A model generated the notes under the pieces. It was given only the letters and a program-made list of their open reading frames with translations, was not told the origin of the DNA and did not search any database. Below, piece after piece: positions 34,696 through 45,807 of a stretch of DNA of 64,000 bases. The DNA comes from Agarophyton chilense (taxonomy: Eukaryota > Rhodophyta > Florideophyceae > Gracilariales > Gracilariaceae). The stretch covers positions 682,001 through 746,000 of the forward strand of contig JARGXX010000105.1 of assembly GCA_030374765.1 (NCBI GenBank). The letters run 5' to 3'. The stretch's first letter is position 1. Every line of letters starts with the position of its first letter. The translations under genes were made by a program, and so were the position numbers.

Positions 34696-35314
34696 TGTAG
34701 TATTCTGCACTATCAAAATGCAGATGGAAGCTTTTTTTTGGCTAAGTATTATGATACTCATAAATGAGTGCAACGGCTAGGAGGTAGTTATGAAGCGGCA
34801 GCCCGCAGATGGTCCGTGAGGTGGTATGTTACACGTGCGACATCGGTCTGCCACAGCGCATCCGATTCGACCCTTTGTAAGGAAATACCGGATTGGCAAC
34901 GGCGCATATACTGTAGTGAGTAGCCACGTGGCAAGCATTATCCCGTACTGTACAGGGGTTAATCGGCTAACCAAGTTTATATTTAGATATTATTATGTGC
35001 GGCGCTCACCCCTGTGCACCGTACTTAAGGCACAGAGGGGAGCACCGACTCCAAAGTAAAAGAGATAACAAATGGGTTCAAAACTCACTTGTTCCTTGTT
35101 CAGGATTCTTTCACCGGAGATCCGGACTAGCTACAACAAGCAACTGTCCGTTACATAGTACCAACCACCCTCATTGGCGAGTGGGGCCTTACAACCCCCC
35201 TTCTAGCTCGCTAGTGATGTGCTCTACCACAACTTCCCCTTTGCCGCAAGCACCCATTCGGCACTGCCGAACACTGTCGCAGGTGTCTGCTCTCTCCGTA
35301 GAGCGGATATTACA
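34696..35314 (+). repeat. Gypsy-3 5' LTR
   Basis: It begins TGTAGTATTCTGC and ends GGATATTACA. It aligns along its length with 45191-45807, for example TCTGCCACxGCGCATCCGATT, TATTATGTGCGGCGCTCACC and GTGCACCGTACTTAAGGCAC. The TTTATAT-rich stretch followed by a GTGCGGCGCTCACC block is the likely promoter and transcription start area. Small frames within it are not genes. Confidence 0.92.
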
Positions 35315-35333
35315 AGTGGTCTCCCGACTTAGA
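35315..35333 (+). other. Gypsy-3 primer binding site
   Basis: Two bases after the LTR lies TGGTCTCCCGACTTA. TGG pairs with a tRNA CCA end. The core is the same as in Gypsy-2. The tRNA identity cannot be fixed without the host tRNA set. Confidence 0.7.
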
Positions 35334-35643
35334 AACACGGTGGTTGGCTACTCCAAATATTTCGCACCTGGAACGTGGAATCGATACCGATCTTGAATTC
35401 GAATGGAATACAATCTCGGGAGCGGTTTCCGACCAAGTCCAGCGATTACGGAGTTCCGTAGTTTAATACTCTGTCGTATTCAATTGAAGACCTCAATTAT
35501 TTCGTTGCCGAACATTTGATTTGTTCGGAATGCCTAAAAGGAAAACCCAGTCTAGTACTGGTGCCCCGCGTACTTCACACCCACGCCCACGACCGAGGCT
35601 CGCCTCATCTAAAGAAGCCGGAGAGTGACTATACCGTCAGGCA

Positions 35644-37567
35644 ATGACGCGCTCTCGTTCGGTGAGCGATAGACGAGATCTCTCGGATGTACCCACGCCC
35701 ATGGAGTTGGCTATTGAGCCAGCCAAGAATGCTAATGGTTCCCATAATGAACTTAGAGACCATCAGGTCCTAATCCCTGTTGAAGAAAATGATTTACGCG
35801 CTCAGGTGCTTCGTCTCAAATCTACGTCAAACGCCTATCGTGAGCGAATCATTGGATTGGAATCGCAGATGGCGATCATTACCGAAGAAGTGGAGCGCTT
35901 GCGCCGAGAACAAGGCGTACTCGCTCGTTGAGAAGAAAGGGACCCGATGGCCGCCGTTGTGAGAACCCTGCGAGAGGATTTGAACCAAGTGATGGAAAGG
36001 CATGATAATGCTCCGGAGGCTTTACAGGGCCTGAATGTTGACGTGGAGGAAATTCTCACTCGAGTTAACCCTCGTCTGGACTGCCTGGAAGCAGTAGTGA
36101 AGGCGCAGACTACTGCTACCCAAGTCGTGAAAGACGAAAATGAAGTCCCCTTGAGGGAAGAGCGATCGAAGAAATCGAAGTCTAGACGTCGCAAGAAGGG
36201 GAAGTCCAAGCCGGACACTAGTAATGATTTGTCAGGATCGGAGGATGAGGATTCCAGTGCTGACGAGTCTGACTCGTCGAATACGTCCACTGACGATGCC
36301 AGTGATGAGGATCAGCGTACTTCCTGTTCTACGAAGAGGAACAAGTCTTCTTCTTCGCTATTAAATGGGAAGGGTCCTAAGTGCAAGCGTCTCAGGCCAC
36401 TTCATTGTACGAATCCGTTCTATCGGAAAGACCTGGACTACATGTATTATCGCCTGAAAAGAGGAGGAAAGAAGTGATCGTGTCGCGAAACCGCAAAAGG
36501 TTAACAACCTCATTAGGCGGTTGAAGATTGGACTTAATGATCTAGTCTTTGATGGCAAAACGCCCATTCTCGTTATCGAGTTCCTCACTCGTTCCGTTGC
36601 CGAGACAGAGACCTTAGAAATGAGTGAACCTCAAGCTTGGGTTTCATTACTACAATTGTTGACGGGTTTTGCGTTCGAGCAATATCGCTCTGTTACCGGA
36701 TCCCTGACAGCTGACGAAGGAGTTGTAATATCCTGGCGGCAGGCATTGCAGTACTTACTTCGAAGCTATGCGACATCGACCGCAATCCGACAGGCTATCC
36801 TGGATCTTCGTGATGGGACCTAGAAAACTGGTGAGGGAGAAGCAGAGTACAGTTCGACGCTTAACAGAATGGCCACGCGCTGTGAAATCGTCCACTCAAC
36901 GAAGGACAAGATCACCTTGTTCATCGATAGGTTCCATCTTAGTATCAAAGCTCTAGTGGCTCAGTTTCGAGAGAAGCATGAAAGAACCCCATTTCTGAAA
37001 TTGGTTTAGTTTGCGCACGCTGAAGGTGATGCGGTAAGAGCTCGCGGTGTTATGCGGAACAACACAAAGCTTGGTGAATCTAAAGCAGATGAAAGACGCA
37101 AACATGCCGCGAAACCCACTCGATCGTTGTTCCACCTGGAATCTTCCGTAAACTCTCGAGAGTCGTCGTTTCCTAGACACGATAACCAATCACAACATGA
37201 TGCTAATCACCTTATGGATCATTGGCACTCATCGGTTCCTACAGAGGATCTAACTCAGCCAGCATCTAAAGAGGAAGAAGCTCTAATGGCTATGGAGAGC
37301 AGACGCCCAGAATCCCGTGAATACATAAAACCCCCGGAAAGAGGATTCAAGAATAGAAAGCCTGGATGGGTGGACACGAGAATGGCGTCTCGATCACAAC
37401 CGAGGTCGTCAGCACGTGGTGAAGCATTAATATGCTATCTGTGCTATGGCCGTCATCATCTGTCTTCAGAATGTACCTTTCCGGCAAAGGATTTAGTTCG
37501 CGTTCTCACGAATTACGAGACTCTCTCAGAGAAGAAAAGAACTCTAGTACCGGCTGGTACCTACTGA
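35644..37567 (+). pseudogene. Gypsy-3 gag, broken
   Basis: The N-terminal part (35644-36477, one frame with a TGA at 35929) contains two coiled-coil stretches (LRAQVLRLKSTSNAYRERI; AITEEVERLRREQ-like), then a Lys-rich and a Ser/Asp/Glu-rich linker. A frameshift near 36475 leads to the capsid part (36521-36823) with YLLRSYATSTAI. After further breaks, 37052-37567 ends with a CCHC zinc knuckle, CYLCYGRHHLSSEC, in C-x2-C-x4-H-x4-C spacing. The gag resembles that of Gypsy-2 but is better preserved. Confidence 0.78.
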
Positions 37568-37767
37568 AAGGTGAAATAATTGCTCAGCTACCATCCTGGA
37601 AGTCAATCTTGAGCTCCAGTAATTGAGAACACTGAAGCACCACAGGCTAATCCGCAAGTTGGAAGCAACGCCCCAAGGGCTAACGACCCGCCTCAGTCGG
37701 GAAACTAAGTGAGGGAACCCCTAGGGGGTAGGCCCTATTCCATCGTGTAGAGCCGACCAGGGAGTAC

Positions 37768-38514
37768 TTGCCTCCTTGTTCCCACGCTTGGAGACCCAAG
37801 GTCCTGATGAGGACTTATCATATTCCGTCGAGCGGATTGAATCCGTCCGTTGGAAAGCGAGTAAAGTTTGACTTTGAACTCAAACTTTGTTGGAGACGTT
37901 ATACTTGTCCGTCGAAACGGGAAAACTTTATTACGATAATGCCGAAAAGGAACTATAAAGTTTATGCCGACATCGGCTCGGACAAGGATTTATTGACCCG
38001 CCGCCTGGCAGTTCTTGACACAGGCGCCAGACCGAACTTTATTCGGGTATCCGAACAAGGACCCACCGCTCAGGAACAAATTCGTTGCGGTCCGTTGCTG
38101 AATATTCGAGATGCTAATAGTAATGCATTGAGAACACTTGGAACAGTGAAGCTGCTCGTTCGACTCGGACACCTTTTATTGAAGCTGAGGTTTATTGTCT
38201 GCAAGTCACTGGTTGTACCAGTTGTTCTGGGGTGTGATTATTATGACAGATTTGTCGAAGCATTCCGCCCCCGGAGTCGACTAATTACGTTAGACAATGG
38301 CTCGACAATGCCTATAGTGAGAAGACCACCACCAAGAGTCCCTGCAGCAGTTCGGCTTCCACCCTCAATGGAATACAAGCTGGCTCGTGATCGTACATCA
38401 CCAATGATTCGTGTGTCGAAACCTATAGTCTTAAAGGTCCAGTCCCAGACCTGTGTACAAGTGAAAACACAACGACACGGTCTCATGGTAATCCAGCCTA
38501 ATGCAGCTATGTAG
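37768..38514 (+). pseudogene. Gypsy-3 aspartic protease region
   Basis: A 248-codon open stretch holds the retropepsin active site LAVLDTGARPNFIR and, about 65 residues later, VVLGCDYYDRF, which matches the second conserved block of Gypsy proteases. It precedes RT in the usual order. The stretch ends with TAG at 38512-38514, inside what should be continuous pol. Confidence 0.8.
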
Positions 38515-38779
38515 GACCATCGAAGACTTCTTGCAGCGAATTGAATTGCCCAAGTTAAACCGGGCAACCCCTTTCGAATAATCACTAGTAACTTCACCGA
38601 TAATGATTATCATTTACCGAAGAATCGGATCGTTGCAGCTGCTCCTACCGAACCCAATAGCAGTGGATCCGACTCATATCTTTACCGCAGAAGTGCTAGG
38701 GGTTGCTGATGTGTCAGAAGAATCAACTTGGGCACATGAAGGTCATAGAGAGCAGTCGAAACCAACAGAAGAATAGAAG

Positions 38780-40230
38780 GACCCAGACAAACTGGTAGAA
38801 GAACTAGTTCTCGAGAATGTTTCTGAACGATATCAGGAAATAATCAAAACAATATTGAAGAAGTATGCCCCTATGTGGAGTGGAAAACTAGGAGAGATCT
38901 CCGCCGCAGGACATCATATTGGTGTTATTCCGGGATCTCGTCCCATTTCTCATCCACCTTTCAGAGCAGGACCGCGAACGCGTCAGAACGAGGTGGAAAA
39001 TGTTGCCAAGATGCTCGAAGCGGGGGTAGTAGAAGCATCACAATCTGCTTGGACTTCACCTGTGGTGTTAGTCCCAAAACCTTATGGTTCTTTACGATTC
39101 TGCGTCGACTACCGGAACCTCAACGCAGATACGATACGGGATACCTATCCACCGCCTCGCATGGACGAGTATATAGACAGCTTAGGAAATGTGAACGTGT
39201 TCACCACGCTTGACGCCAATACTGGATATTGGCAGGTTCCCGCAGCCGAACAATACCAGGATAAGACTGCATTTGTGTCACACGCTGGACTATACCGCTT
39301 CAAGCGGATACCCTCTAGACTTACCAATGTTCCAGCCCCTTTCCAGCGCGCCCTGGACAAATTAATCTCTAAGAATAAATAGAAAACATGTATAGTCTAT
39401 TTGGACGATATCATTATCTTCTCTCAAGACATGGAAAGTCATATGCGACATGTAGAGGAGATTCTCAAGGCGTTGCTGACAGCAGTTATAACCTTGAAGT
39501 TCCAGAAATGCGAATTGTTCGCTAATACTGTGAAGTACTTGGGCCACCCAGTTAGGCCTGGTCAGCTTGCAATTCATGAAGCTCAGACAGCGGCAGTCCA
39601 CGAATCGCAACCACCGTCCACACAGACCCAATTGAGATCATTCCTTGGATTATGTAACGTCTACAGATGATTCGTACCGCGCTACTCGCACATTTCAGCT
39701 CCATTGAACGCATTGTTACGTAAAGGACAGCCTATTAAGCTCGAGGAATTCGAACCCGCCTACCACGAACCCTTCAAGTCTTTAAAGACAAAACTCGTCA
39801 CAGCCCCAATCTTGGCATTGCCCAAACCTAACCTACCCTATTCTTGGGTACTGACTCCAGTGAGTATCAGGTAGGGTGCGCCCTTTTTCAGACCCATCCG
39901 TGAGGTGAGAGGAAACCAATCAATTACTCCTCACGAACGCTGAACGCTGCAGAGAAGAATTAATCCGTATCAGAAATGGAATGCCTTGCGGTAGTGTGGG
40001 TGCTGAAAACTTTACGACCATATCTCCAGGAAGAAACGTTTACCATCCATATCGATCACTCGTCCCTACGATGGTTATTATCAATAACGGACCCCTCCGG
40101 AAGATTATCACGTTGGCGCTTGCGACTATCGGAATTCGATTTCGAAGTTAAATATAAGAAGGGACTGGCTAACATACAAGGCGACGCTTTATCGTGATTA
40201 GAAACGTTAGAGGAAACACAAGGAAATTGA
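38780..40230 (+). pseudogene. Gypsy-3 reverse transcriptase and RNase H
   Basis: RT blocks are in order: SAWTSPVVLVPK, LRFCVDYRNLNAD, FTTLDANTGYWQV, PSRLTNVPAPFQRALD and the intact VYLDDIIIFS. Stops at 39380 (just before VYLDD) and 39668 (VYR-stop-FVPRY, where relatives have Arg) are in frame. RNase H (about 39840-40197) has TDSSEYQVGCALF, MECLAVVWVLKTL, HIDHSSLRWLL and SRWRLRLSEFDFE. A stop at 40195 again falls where DALSRL is expected. Confidence 0.85.
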
Positions 40231-40252
40231 TGACGATTTACCGAGTTCCTCA

Positions 40253-40780
40253 ATGGAGATGAACAAAGATGAAACGCAACTTGAAGATCAAGAAGATGAA
40301 GGGGATTTCTCCCAATTGGACCCTCTCACGGCAACCCATGGAACGGAATCTCCTGATCAACTCGAGCGTATCTCGATCACTGAGCTTATCAATGAGGAAT
40401 TCACAGATAAATTCTGTACAGCGATACGCTCTCGTCTTAACGGGGGGGAGGAGTTGCCCTTTTCGCTCGAGTCACGAAGTGTATTGCTGAGACATGTCGA
40501 GAAGCATGATCTGATCGTGGTTCCGCACGCTTTGAAGAGTCGTGTACTCTATTTGGCCCATTATGCGAAGCTATCTGAACACCCAGGAGGAACAAAGTTG
40601 TTTATGACCCTACGAAAGGACTTCTATTGCCCCACTTTGGCAATGGGCTGCCATTCTACGGTAAAGCTATACCGAACGTGTGCGATAAATAGCGTGCAAC
40701 TATACAAGAAGAGGAAAAATATGACCCTATTCCCGGCGAAAACGCCTCTACCATTCGTCTGCACCGACATACTTGGAGAG
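40253..40780 (+). pseudogene. Gypsy-3 integrase, N-terminal part
   Basis: The zinc region shows HYAKLSEHPGG, then the FYCPTLAMGCHSTV segment with a partly lost CC pair. The core begins with VCTDILGE, holding the first catalytic Asp. The gene is split at this Glu codon by the inverted solo LTR. Position 40780 is the last base of the left gagag duplication. Confidence 0.82.
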
Positions 40781-41447
40781 TGTAGTATCCGCTCTAACGG
40801 AGAGAGCAGACACCTGCGACAGCGTTCGGACTGCCGATGGGTCGTTTGAAGCGAAGTAAAAGGGGTGGTAGAGCTACAATACTAGCGAGCTGGAAGTGGG
40901 GTGTAAGGCCACTACTCGCCAGCGAGGGTGAACAGTGCAACTGTAAAACGTTGAGGGAACATAGGTAAGAGACGGCTCGTGAAGTGGTTGGGGGCTGACT
41001 ATATATTATAGCTCGTCCGGATCTCCGGTTAAGGAATCCTAAGCGAGGAACAGAATAGTCATGATGCCCATGTTGTCTCCTTTACTTGGAGTCGGCGCTC
41101 ACCTCTGGTGCACTATATACTGTGTGCCAGGGTGAGTGCCCAAATAAATATATAAATAATACCCAGTGGTCAGCCACTTAGCGAAATAACAGTATGGGTA
41201 TGGTCCCTAATGGACGTCTAGCTACAAAGGGCAGTAAAACCAGCCACGTGGATCGCCACTACATGCGACATTGCAAGCCACTCCACTCGTGATGCCACGT
41301 GTTCCACTAATGTACCCTGCCTCCTGGCATTCTACGCGGTGTGCCGTTTCATATCACAAGTTTGATGACATCACTCACTTATGAGTTCCAACCGTCACTT
41401 CGCGAAAAATCATCCTATCGGATTCCCCGACATAGTAGAATACTACA
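40781..41447 (-). mobile_element. solo LTR of the Gypsy-3 family, inverted, inside Gypsy-3 integrase
   Basis: This 667-bp segment begins TGTAGTATCCGCTCTA and ends AGAATACTACA. It is a diverged reverse complement of the Gypsy-3 LTR. For example, CGGAGAGAGCAGACACCTGC, TCCGGATCTCCGGTTAAG, GGAGTCGGCGCTCACC and GAATACTACA match that LTR read backwards. The target duplication gagag lies at 40776-40780 and 41448-41452. Removing the segment and one duplication rejoins the integrase frame exactly (LGE-LNHSNQ). It therefore inserted after, or from a sister copy into, Gypsy-3. Confidence 0.9.
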
Positions 41448-42112
41448 GAGAGCTAAATCATTCCAATCAAAAATATCGCTACCTACTGGTAATTACGGAT
41501 CGATTCTCAAAACTTGTAATTACTGTACCGTTGAAGAGGATAATCGCCTCGGTAATAGCTCAGGCTTTAATCAAATACTGGGTGTATGTGTACGGACCGC
41601 CGCAAGTTCTGCTATCAGATAATGGAAAACAGTTTGTCGCTAAGTTCTTTCAGAACGTATGCCGAATATTAGGCATCAAGAACGTGTTTATAACGACCTA
41701 CCGTGCACAGTGTAATGGTCAGGTGGAAAGATACAACCAATCGTTATCAGCCACTCTTCGGTATTACATCGCGGATCACCCGAAGGAGTGGGAGATGTAC
41801 ACAGACACACTCTGTTATGCGTACAACATGCAAGTGCATAAGTCTACTAAGGCGCCTCCTTTTGATCTCGTGATATCATGTAGCCCACTGTCACTGCCTA
41901 TGAGGATTGATGAAGTCGAGGAACATAAACCAACCCCGGCGAAGAACCATTCGAGGTGGAGAAACGACCTGAGGTTAAGATCAGAGCAAGCCGCTCGAGA
42001 ATTGGCGAAAACGCAAGCGCGTTACAAACTTATTTCGGACGCCCGACGTCCAAGACAGTTTTCAGACCTCAGGGTTGGAGGATACGCGTTTGTCCGCGTA
42101 GATCGACTTTAG
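41448..42112 (+). pseudogene. Gypsy-3 integrase, C-terminal part
   Basis: The frame is open: YRYLLVITDRFSKLV continues the core. The second Asp is in LLSDNGKQFVAKF and the Glu is in NGQVERYNQSL, so all three catalytic residues are kept. A long C-terminal part follows with TQARYKLISDARRP and LRVGGYAFVRVDR, the usual GPY/F-module entry. The stop at 42110-42112 is a TAG in a frame that clearly continues (SGPFKVMELTDDTVI). Confidence 0.87.
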
Positions 42113-43260
42113 AAGCAGGATGGACCACGTCACAAATTGCTACCGGTAGCATCCGGACCTTTCAAGGTAATGGAGCTCACCGATGACACGGTCATTTTGA
42201 AGACAGGAGAGGACGTTGAACTATTTTCGCGCGATCGTGTTGAAACTGCACCAGACAACCGGGAACCCCCGTAAACTGAGAAAGAAAGCGCTGTTTATCA
42301 GCAGGAACGGGAGCTACCCGTCGAATCAAACAACCCGCCTCCCGTGGCACACGGCGCTGAAACGGCTCGTGATCTCCCGCTGCGCGGCAGTACAGGGGCA
42401 TCCCACGGCAATTCTCCAAAAAATATGAATAAGCCCCGTGGCAAGAGCCAGCACTCTGGTACGACCACAGTACCTGAAGGCAGGAAAGATATTTTCAAAT
42501 TTGTTCCAATTAGATCCTGTCCAGAAGCGGCTGCACACACACCATCACCCGTTAAGTTTGAACCGTCGAGTGGAACGCCACTCGCTGAGCGATCGAGCTT
42601 GGCAGCGGACCAAAGAGAAGAAGGCGACGATGAAGCTAAACCTCCATAAGTTGTGGATGAATCTCCGGCCGAACCCTCGGTGAAGAAGCCCAGTTCGGCT
42701 CAGGACCCTAAAAAGGACAGACAGAACAAAAAACGTGAGGAAAAATGGATAACGGTAGACCCGACGATTGTGCAGTCAGAAGCAGAGAACGACGCTACAG
42801 TGGCGCAAAAAGGAAGGCCCTCAGCTGTTGGAACAGACTGCGTAGGTTCAATCTGAAGATATAGAGAATTCCTAAGCCCTCTCCTGGGAGTTTCAATGAA
42901 ATGAAAACGTTATCATAGCCTGTCAGGATTCAACGCGTTCGTTTGTCAGACAGTATAAGCCGGTGAACCAGAACCTCGAGCCATCCGCCGAAAGGTTGGG
43001 AAATGCCCCGTAATACGTCATGGACCGCATCATCGATCATGGCGAAGACGAAGACACCTACAGACTACTGTATTGTATCCGTTGGTAGTGTTTTATCTGG
43101 AAGCGGATACGTGGGAGCCTATAACTCATATCCCGCGCTCGCAGGTTGTGCGTTATCATCGTCGCAATGGACTACCACTCCCTGCAGAAATCAACAGCGC
43201 GATGATGGGCTTCTAGACGCGGTTTTGCGGAGCGACTACTAATTCTCTTTCCCTTCCAAA
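42113..43260 (+). pseudogene. Gypsy-3 integrase tail, linker and chromodomain
   Basis: After the GPFKVMELTDD block comes a hydrophilic linker (42240-42900) with Glu, Lys, Ser and Pro. The chromodomain lies at about 43014-43165: YVMDRIIDHGEDED, then YCIRW and, after a frame change, FYLEADTWEPITHIP. DTWEP is the signature of the domain's aromatic cage side. Chromodomain presence makes this a chromovirus like Gypsy-2. Confidence 0.75.
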
Positions 43261-43385
43261 GAAGGATGTTAGAGAAGAAGACGAGAAGACTCGAGAAGAA
43301 GAAGTACTTAGAGAAACATGAAGTCACGGAGACAGAAGAATTTGGTTTATGTTATCGCCTCAAGGACATTGACGACATCTAACGG

Positions 43386-45067
43386 TCAACGTACAAAGCC
43401 GTGGGTATGATTATTAAGCATGGCAGTAAGATCAGCACGATCGCCTTTCAGATGTGTTTCGGGGAGACCGGCGTCTAAGAGGAAGTGTCCCAACGGTGCC
43501 AAAAAGGAATCCTCCGGATCGCTCGGTTGTTCGGCGAACCCATGATGGTATCCCATCAACGGGTCGACACTCGATGTCTTAGCCGGTGGTGGCGAAGCAG
43601 CCGTCACAGGCGCAGTACCGGATAGTTAGGGTTCATTCTCGAAATCGAGTTCTGCATCATCACCTGGAGCTTCTTCATACTCCTGATCTGCAAACTCAAA
43701 AGGTTTGGAATAGTACACAAATCCAGTACGCTGATTTAGAGGGCACTCCCTACGATTCGCATGACGGTCACGAGCCTGATCAGACGTGATTATCTGGCTG
43801 GTCCAGGGATTGTACCAGATAAAATCTCCAGCATTAGCTGTGCGTCCCGGCGAATGACCTCGATGGGGCACCCTTGTGCCTCTAGCTGATTGCTCCAATT
43901 GAACCCTATACCAGTCGATACTGTCGATCAAATCTACTAAGAGTAGGAATTTGTCATAATTGGCACCGAAACCCGACAAAACGGAAAGATCGAGCTGTCT
44001 CGCATATCTCCGCGCTGTTGGCGACATGTAACAGACCCGATAGGTATCGTATGCATTGCAGAGGATATACGCTGCCATCTTGGCAATGAACTCGGAGAAC
44101 ACGACCGTCCAGTATCCCGAGAACGGGTCGTTGATCAACGCGGAACCGATATAGGTTATGGCAGGAGGAAGCTCCACCGGACATCCATGAGGGCTCTCGA
44201 TCTCCGCCCAGTGTTCTGGCAGCGCGTCATATCGTCGGACGCGAGCATTGTACCTAATTCGATCAATCTCGATCGTTTGGTATGGAACCAGGTATCCCAA
44301 GCGATATCTCCTACGTCGTTCCCAACGAGGATAATCCCAGTAAGGAATGTATCTCTTGTGCAGGAAGCGGAACTCCGCACGGAGCAAGGGCCGGGGAAAG
44401 CGTCGCGTACATCGCGTAAGCCGCGCCATTCGTCGACGTCGACTTCGTATAAGGTCTCGATGTACGAGTACCCTTCGCCATTCGTGCGAGCGACCCAGGG
44501 ATCCAGATTCCAATCTCTGGTGAGAACTACCGTGCTAAGAAACCGGTGAAGACGCTCGTATATCAGCTTGGTGAACCGAGTTCGGGCTTCGTCCATACCT
44601 TCGTTGAAATACCCAGTAATCGCGTTATCTGGCAAAGCACAGTGAGTGAGCCAATCGTGGCTGCAAATAGCCATATACGGGAGGCCATCGGGGAGGTAAC
44701 TGCTGAAGACGTATCAGTTGATCAACGCGTCATCGCGAAGAGTGAATGGGTCAAACCAGGGAGCCTGCGCAAAGAGGTCAGCATGGTCAAGAGGGTCTCG
44801 TCCCACCGAGTCCGTGGGATATGGATAGCTGCGTTGAGCCCGACGAGACGGCATTCGAATGATCCCAGCAGAGGATACATAAGCCGCATTCAACGTCACA
44901 ACTAAAGCCGAAGGCTGTAAGGGAAAGGAGTGGAAACCCACCCGACGAGACGGCATTAATCGGAAGGCCGAAGGCGCCGCAGCTTGCGAATCGAAGCCAC
45001 TGCTGGCGTAAGGAACCTCGGAGGGTACGTCTCCGTTGTTGGAGTTATGCGGCGCGTATGGGTTCAT
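43386..45067 (-). pseudogene. Gypsy-3 antisense ORF of unknown function
   Basis: On -, 45067-44714 and 44674-44156 share one frame, broken only by a TGA at 44714. A frameshift near 44400-44450 leads into 44513-43626 and 43607-43386, which also share one frame with one stop at 43626. Together they give about 560 codons. No known domain is recognised. The protein is rich in Arg, Tyr and Trp (YIPYWDYPRWERRRRYRLGY) and has a DPFSGYWTVVFSEFIAKM segment. The end carries SPPPAKTSS and DPEDSFLAPLGHFLL. The EDSFLxPL motif and SPPPA element also occur near the C-terminus of the Gypsy-2 antisense ORF. It sits between the chromodomain and the 3' LTR. Confidence 0.65.
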
Positions 45068-45180
45068 CGCTTAGAAACTCGAAACAAATGGGACTTTTGT
45101 GGAAACGAGGTTATTTTGGAAGACCGATGCATGCTCCGGTACATAAACACGTCTTGCGTCGCCGGTGCTTCGCGCTTAAC

Positions 45181-45190
45181 AGGGGGGATG
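45181..45190 (+). other. Gypsy-3 polypurine tract
   Basis: AGGGGGGATG ends directly before the 3' LTR at 45191. A G-rich purine run at this position primes plus-strand DNA synthesis in LTR retrotransposons. Confidence 0.75.
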
Positions 45191-45807
45191 TGTAGGATTC
45201 TGCTCTGTCGAATGCCGATGGAAGATTTTTTTGGCTAAGTATAATGATGCTCATAAGTCAGTGGAACGGCTAGGATGAAGTTATGAAGCGGCACCCCGCA
45301 GATAGTCCGTGAGGTGGCATGTTACACGTGGGATCTCGGTCTGCCACGGCGCATCCGATTCGAACCTTTGTAGTGAAATACCAGGTTGGCAACGGCGCAT
45401 ATACTGTAGTGGGTAGCCACGTCGCAACCATTTTCCCATACTGTAGAGAGGTTAATCGGCTAACCATGTTTATATCTAGATATTATTATGTGCGGCGCTC
45501 ACCCCCGTGCACCGTACTTAAGGCACAGAGGAGAGCACCGACTCCAAAGTAAAAGAGACAACAAACGGGTTCACAACTCACTTGTTCCTTGTTCAGGATT
45601 CCTTAACCGGAGATCCGGGCAAGCTACAACAAGTAGTTGTCCGTTCCATAGTACCAACCACCCTCATTGGCGAGTGTGGCCTTACAACCCCCATTCTAGC
45701 TCGCTAGTGTTGTGCTCTACCACAAATTCCCCTTAACGACAAGCACCCATTCGGCTGTCCCGAACACTGTCGCAGGTTTCTGCTCTCTCCGTAGTGCGGA
45801 TACTACA
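45191..45807 (+). repeat. Gypsy-3 3' LTR
   Basis: It begins TGTAGGATTCTGC and ends GGATACTACA. It matches 34696-35314 along its length. The target duplication gcatg follows at 45808. Confidence 0.92.

Larger units (their letters stand above)
34696..45807 (+). mobile_element. Gypsy-3: full-length chromovirus with antisense ORF
   Basis: This 11.1-kb element is bounded by 619- and 617-bp LTRs with TG...CA ends. A perfect 5-bp target duplication gcatg flanks it (34691-34695 and 45808-45812). It contains a primer binding site, gag with zinc knuckle, protease, RT, RNase H, integrase, a chromodomain and an antisense ORF, with a polypurine tract before the 3' LTR. By eye the LTRs differ at about one base in ten, so the copy is old. 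An inverted solo LTR of the same family interrupts integrase. The element disrupts the Harbinger transposase. Confidence 0.93.

Noticed and set aside
44187-44905. forward ORFs overlapping the Gypsy-3 antisense region
   Set aside because: They are short, in different phases and without domains. The minus-strand frames are longer and share a motif with Gypsy-2.
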